From assembly GCA_947384095.1 (NCBI GenBank), contig CANDFU010000094.1:1-6785 (forward strand): a stretch of 6,785 nucleotides of DNA, given 5' to 3'. Shown piece by piece: positions 6,129 to 6,785 of the stretch. Positions within the stretch are counted from its first letter, which is position 1. Every line of letters begins with the position of its first letter. A program made the translations under genes and the position numbers. Under the pieces are notes generated by a model, which was not told where the DNA came from, made no database searches, and was given only the letters and a program-made list of their open reading frames with translations. This DNA comes from an uncultured Roseburia sp. GTDB taxonomy: Bacteria; Bacillota; Clostridia; Lachnospirales; Lachnospiraceae.

Positions 6129-6785
6129 TTAAGACGGCTGCGGACTGATACCGTCCGCATCGCCATCTTCCCCGCCGTCCTCCTCCTCATCGGGGCTCTG
6201 GCTCCCCGCCGGGCCATCTTCAGAGGGCCGGTCCGGCCCTCCGGCACTTCCTGCCCCCTCGGAACCGGACTGTCCGCCGTCCTCCTCCGGCATTTCTGCG
6301 TCGCGTATGGCGGCAAGCACCCTCGGCTCATTTATCACATTATATTCATCCTCACCGGGCGCCAGCGTCACTGCAAGATAATGTTCTCCGCCGCCAAGCC
6401 CTGCTGCATCTGCCGTTCCGGAAATCTTTTCCGCTTCCAGTGCATCGATCACGCTTTTCGCCCCGCTGACCTCTATTGCGATACTCTCCTCCATGTAATT
6501 CGCCAGAAAACCCTCCTGCAGGTTCTCAATCACCAGATTTTTCACAGGGATCAGAAGCGTCCTTGTCACTACAGGCTCTATTGTAACCACAACTTTTATA
6601 TTGGCATCGGAATTGAGCACAAGCGACGTTCCCTTCGGAAGATATGACGCGATATCTACCGTCGTCTCAATCGACGACGTCACACCAGTCAGATCAAGCA
6701 CCTCCTCCGGTATCGTGATCTTATTGATCGGGTTGAGCGTCGTCGACTCTCCCTTAATCCGCACACTCTCCGGCGAATAAGAGAT
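6129..6785 (-). CDS. cdaR: CdaR (YbbR-domain protein), C-terminal part, 5' end outside the window
   Basis: CdaR is anchored by an N-terminal membrane segment, with YbbR domains outside the membrane, and modulates the diadenylate cyclase CdaA that makes c-di-AMP. Here 218 codons are visible, open to the window edge with no stop, so the gene begins further upstream. A start at GTG 6764 would split a YbbR domain, because in-frame ISYSPES precedes it and reads as part of the domain (SPESVRIKGE). Residues 1 to about 73 of the visible part form one YbbR repeat, with DLTGVTSSIE and LPKGTSL. Residues about 74-160 form the last repeat, with TRTLLIPV, VSGAKSVIDAL and NVINEPRV. Residues 163-218 are a disordered acidic Gly-rich tail. 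The gene sits directly before glmM, matching the known cdaA-cdaR-glmM arrangement; cdaA should lie beyond 6785. The family call comes from repeat pattern plus context. Confidence 0.9.
   Translation of the reverse strand: MSYSPESVRIKGESTTLNPINKITIPEEVLDLTGVTSSIETTVDIASYLPKGTSLVLNSDANIKVVVTIEPVVTRTLLIPVKNLVIENLQEGFLANYMEESIAIEVSGAKSVIDALEAEKISGTADAAGLGGGEHYLAVTLAPGEDEYNVINEPRVLAAIRDAEMPEEDGGQSGSEGAGSAGGPDRPSEDGPAGSQSPDEEEDGGEDGDADGISPQPS

Noticed and set aside
6123..6647. 174-codon plus-strand open frame opposite cdaR
   Set aside because: The minus-strand frame carries YbbR repeats and fits the cda operon order; the plus-strand product is Cys/His/Arg-rich and looks like a shadow.
1..6785. Novel defence, mobile or RNA-based system
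   Set aside because: Both strands were read for direct repeat arrays, terminal inverted repeats, integrase/transposase motifs, tRNA-like folds and large non-coding stretches; none was found. All gene content is envelope and metabolic, and no spacer exceeds about 170 bp.

Overview
The window is the end of a draft-genome contig from a Gram-positive anaerobe of the Firmicutes/Clostridia type. A gut Lachnospiraceae-like organism is my best guess, from the cdaR-glmM order, the HPr sequence style, strong AGGAGG-type ribosome binding sites, and a surface protein with Ig-like and fibronectin III repeats. I cannot name a genus. All six genes lie on the minus strand, so transcription runs from position 6785 towards position 1.

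Region by region, in transcription order: (1) 6785-6129 is the C-terminal part of CdaR (YbbR), the extracytoplasmic regulator of the diadenylate cyclase CdaA; its start, and presumably cdaA, lie beyond the window edge. (2) 6056-4707 is complete glmM, phosphoglucosamine mutase. (3) 4663-4400 is complete ptsH, the PTS phosphocarrier HPr. (4) 4388-3519 is complete rfbD, dTDP-4-dehydrorhamnose reductase, 11 nt after ptsH. (5) 3466-1862 is a polytopic membrane protein that looks like a GtrII-type glycosyltransferase. (6) 1692-46 is a secreted surface protein with an acidic linker, an Ig-like domain and three FN3 domains. It is cut off by the contig end and probably has its own promoter at about 1774-1782. 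Positions 1-45 are not genomic: they are an Illumina P5/Read-1 adapter, including what looks like an 8-nt i5 index.

Together the genes concern the cell envelope. CdaR and GlmM link c-di-AMP signalling to UDP-GlcNAc and peptidoglycan supply. RfbD makes dTDP-L-rhamnose, and the GtrII-like protein may decorate a surface glycan. HPr connects to sugar uptake and carbon control. No spacer between genes exceeds about 170 bp. I saw no RNA gene, CRISPR array, insertion sequence or phage feature. I do not think the window holds a new biological system. The most consequential observation is the adapter artefact, which gives the last protein a false C-terminus.
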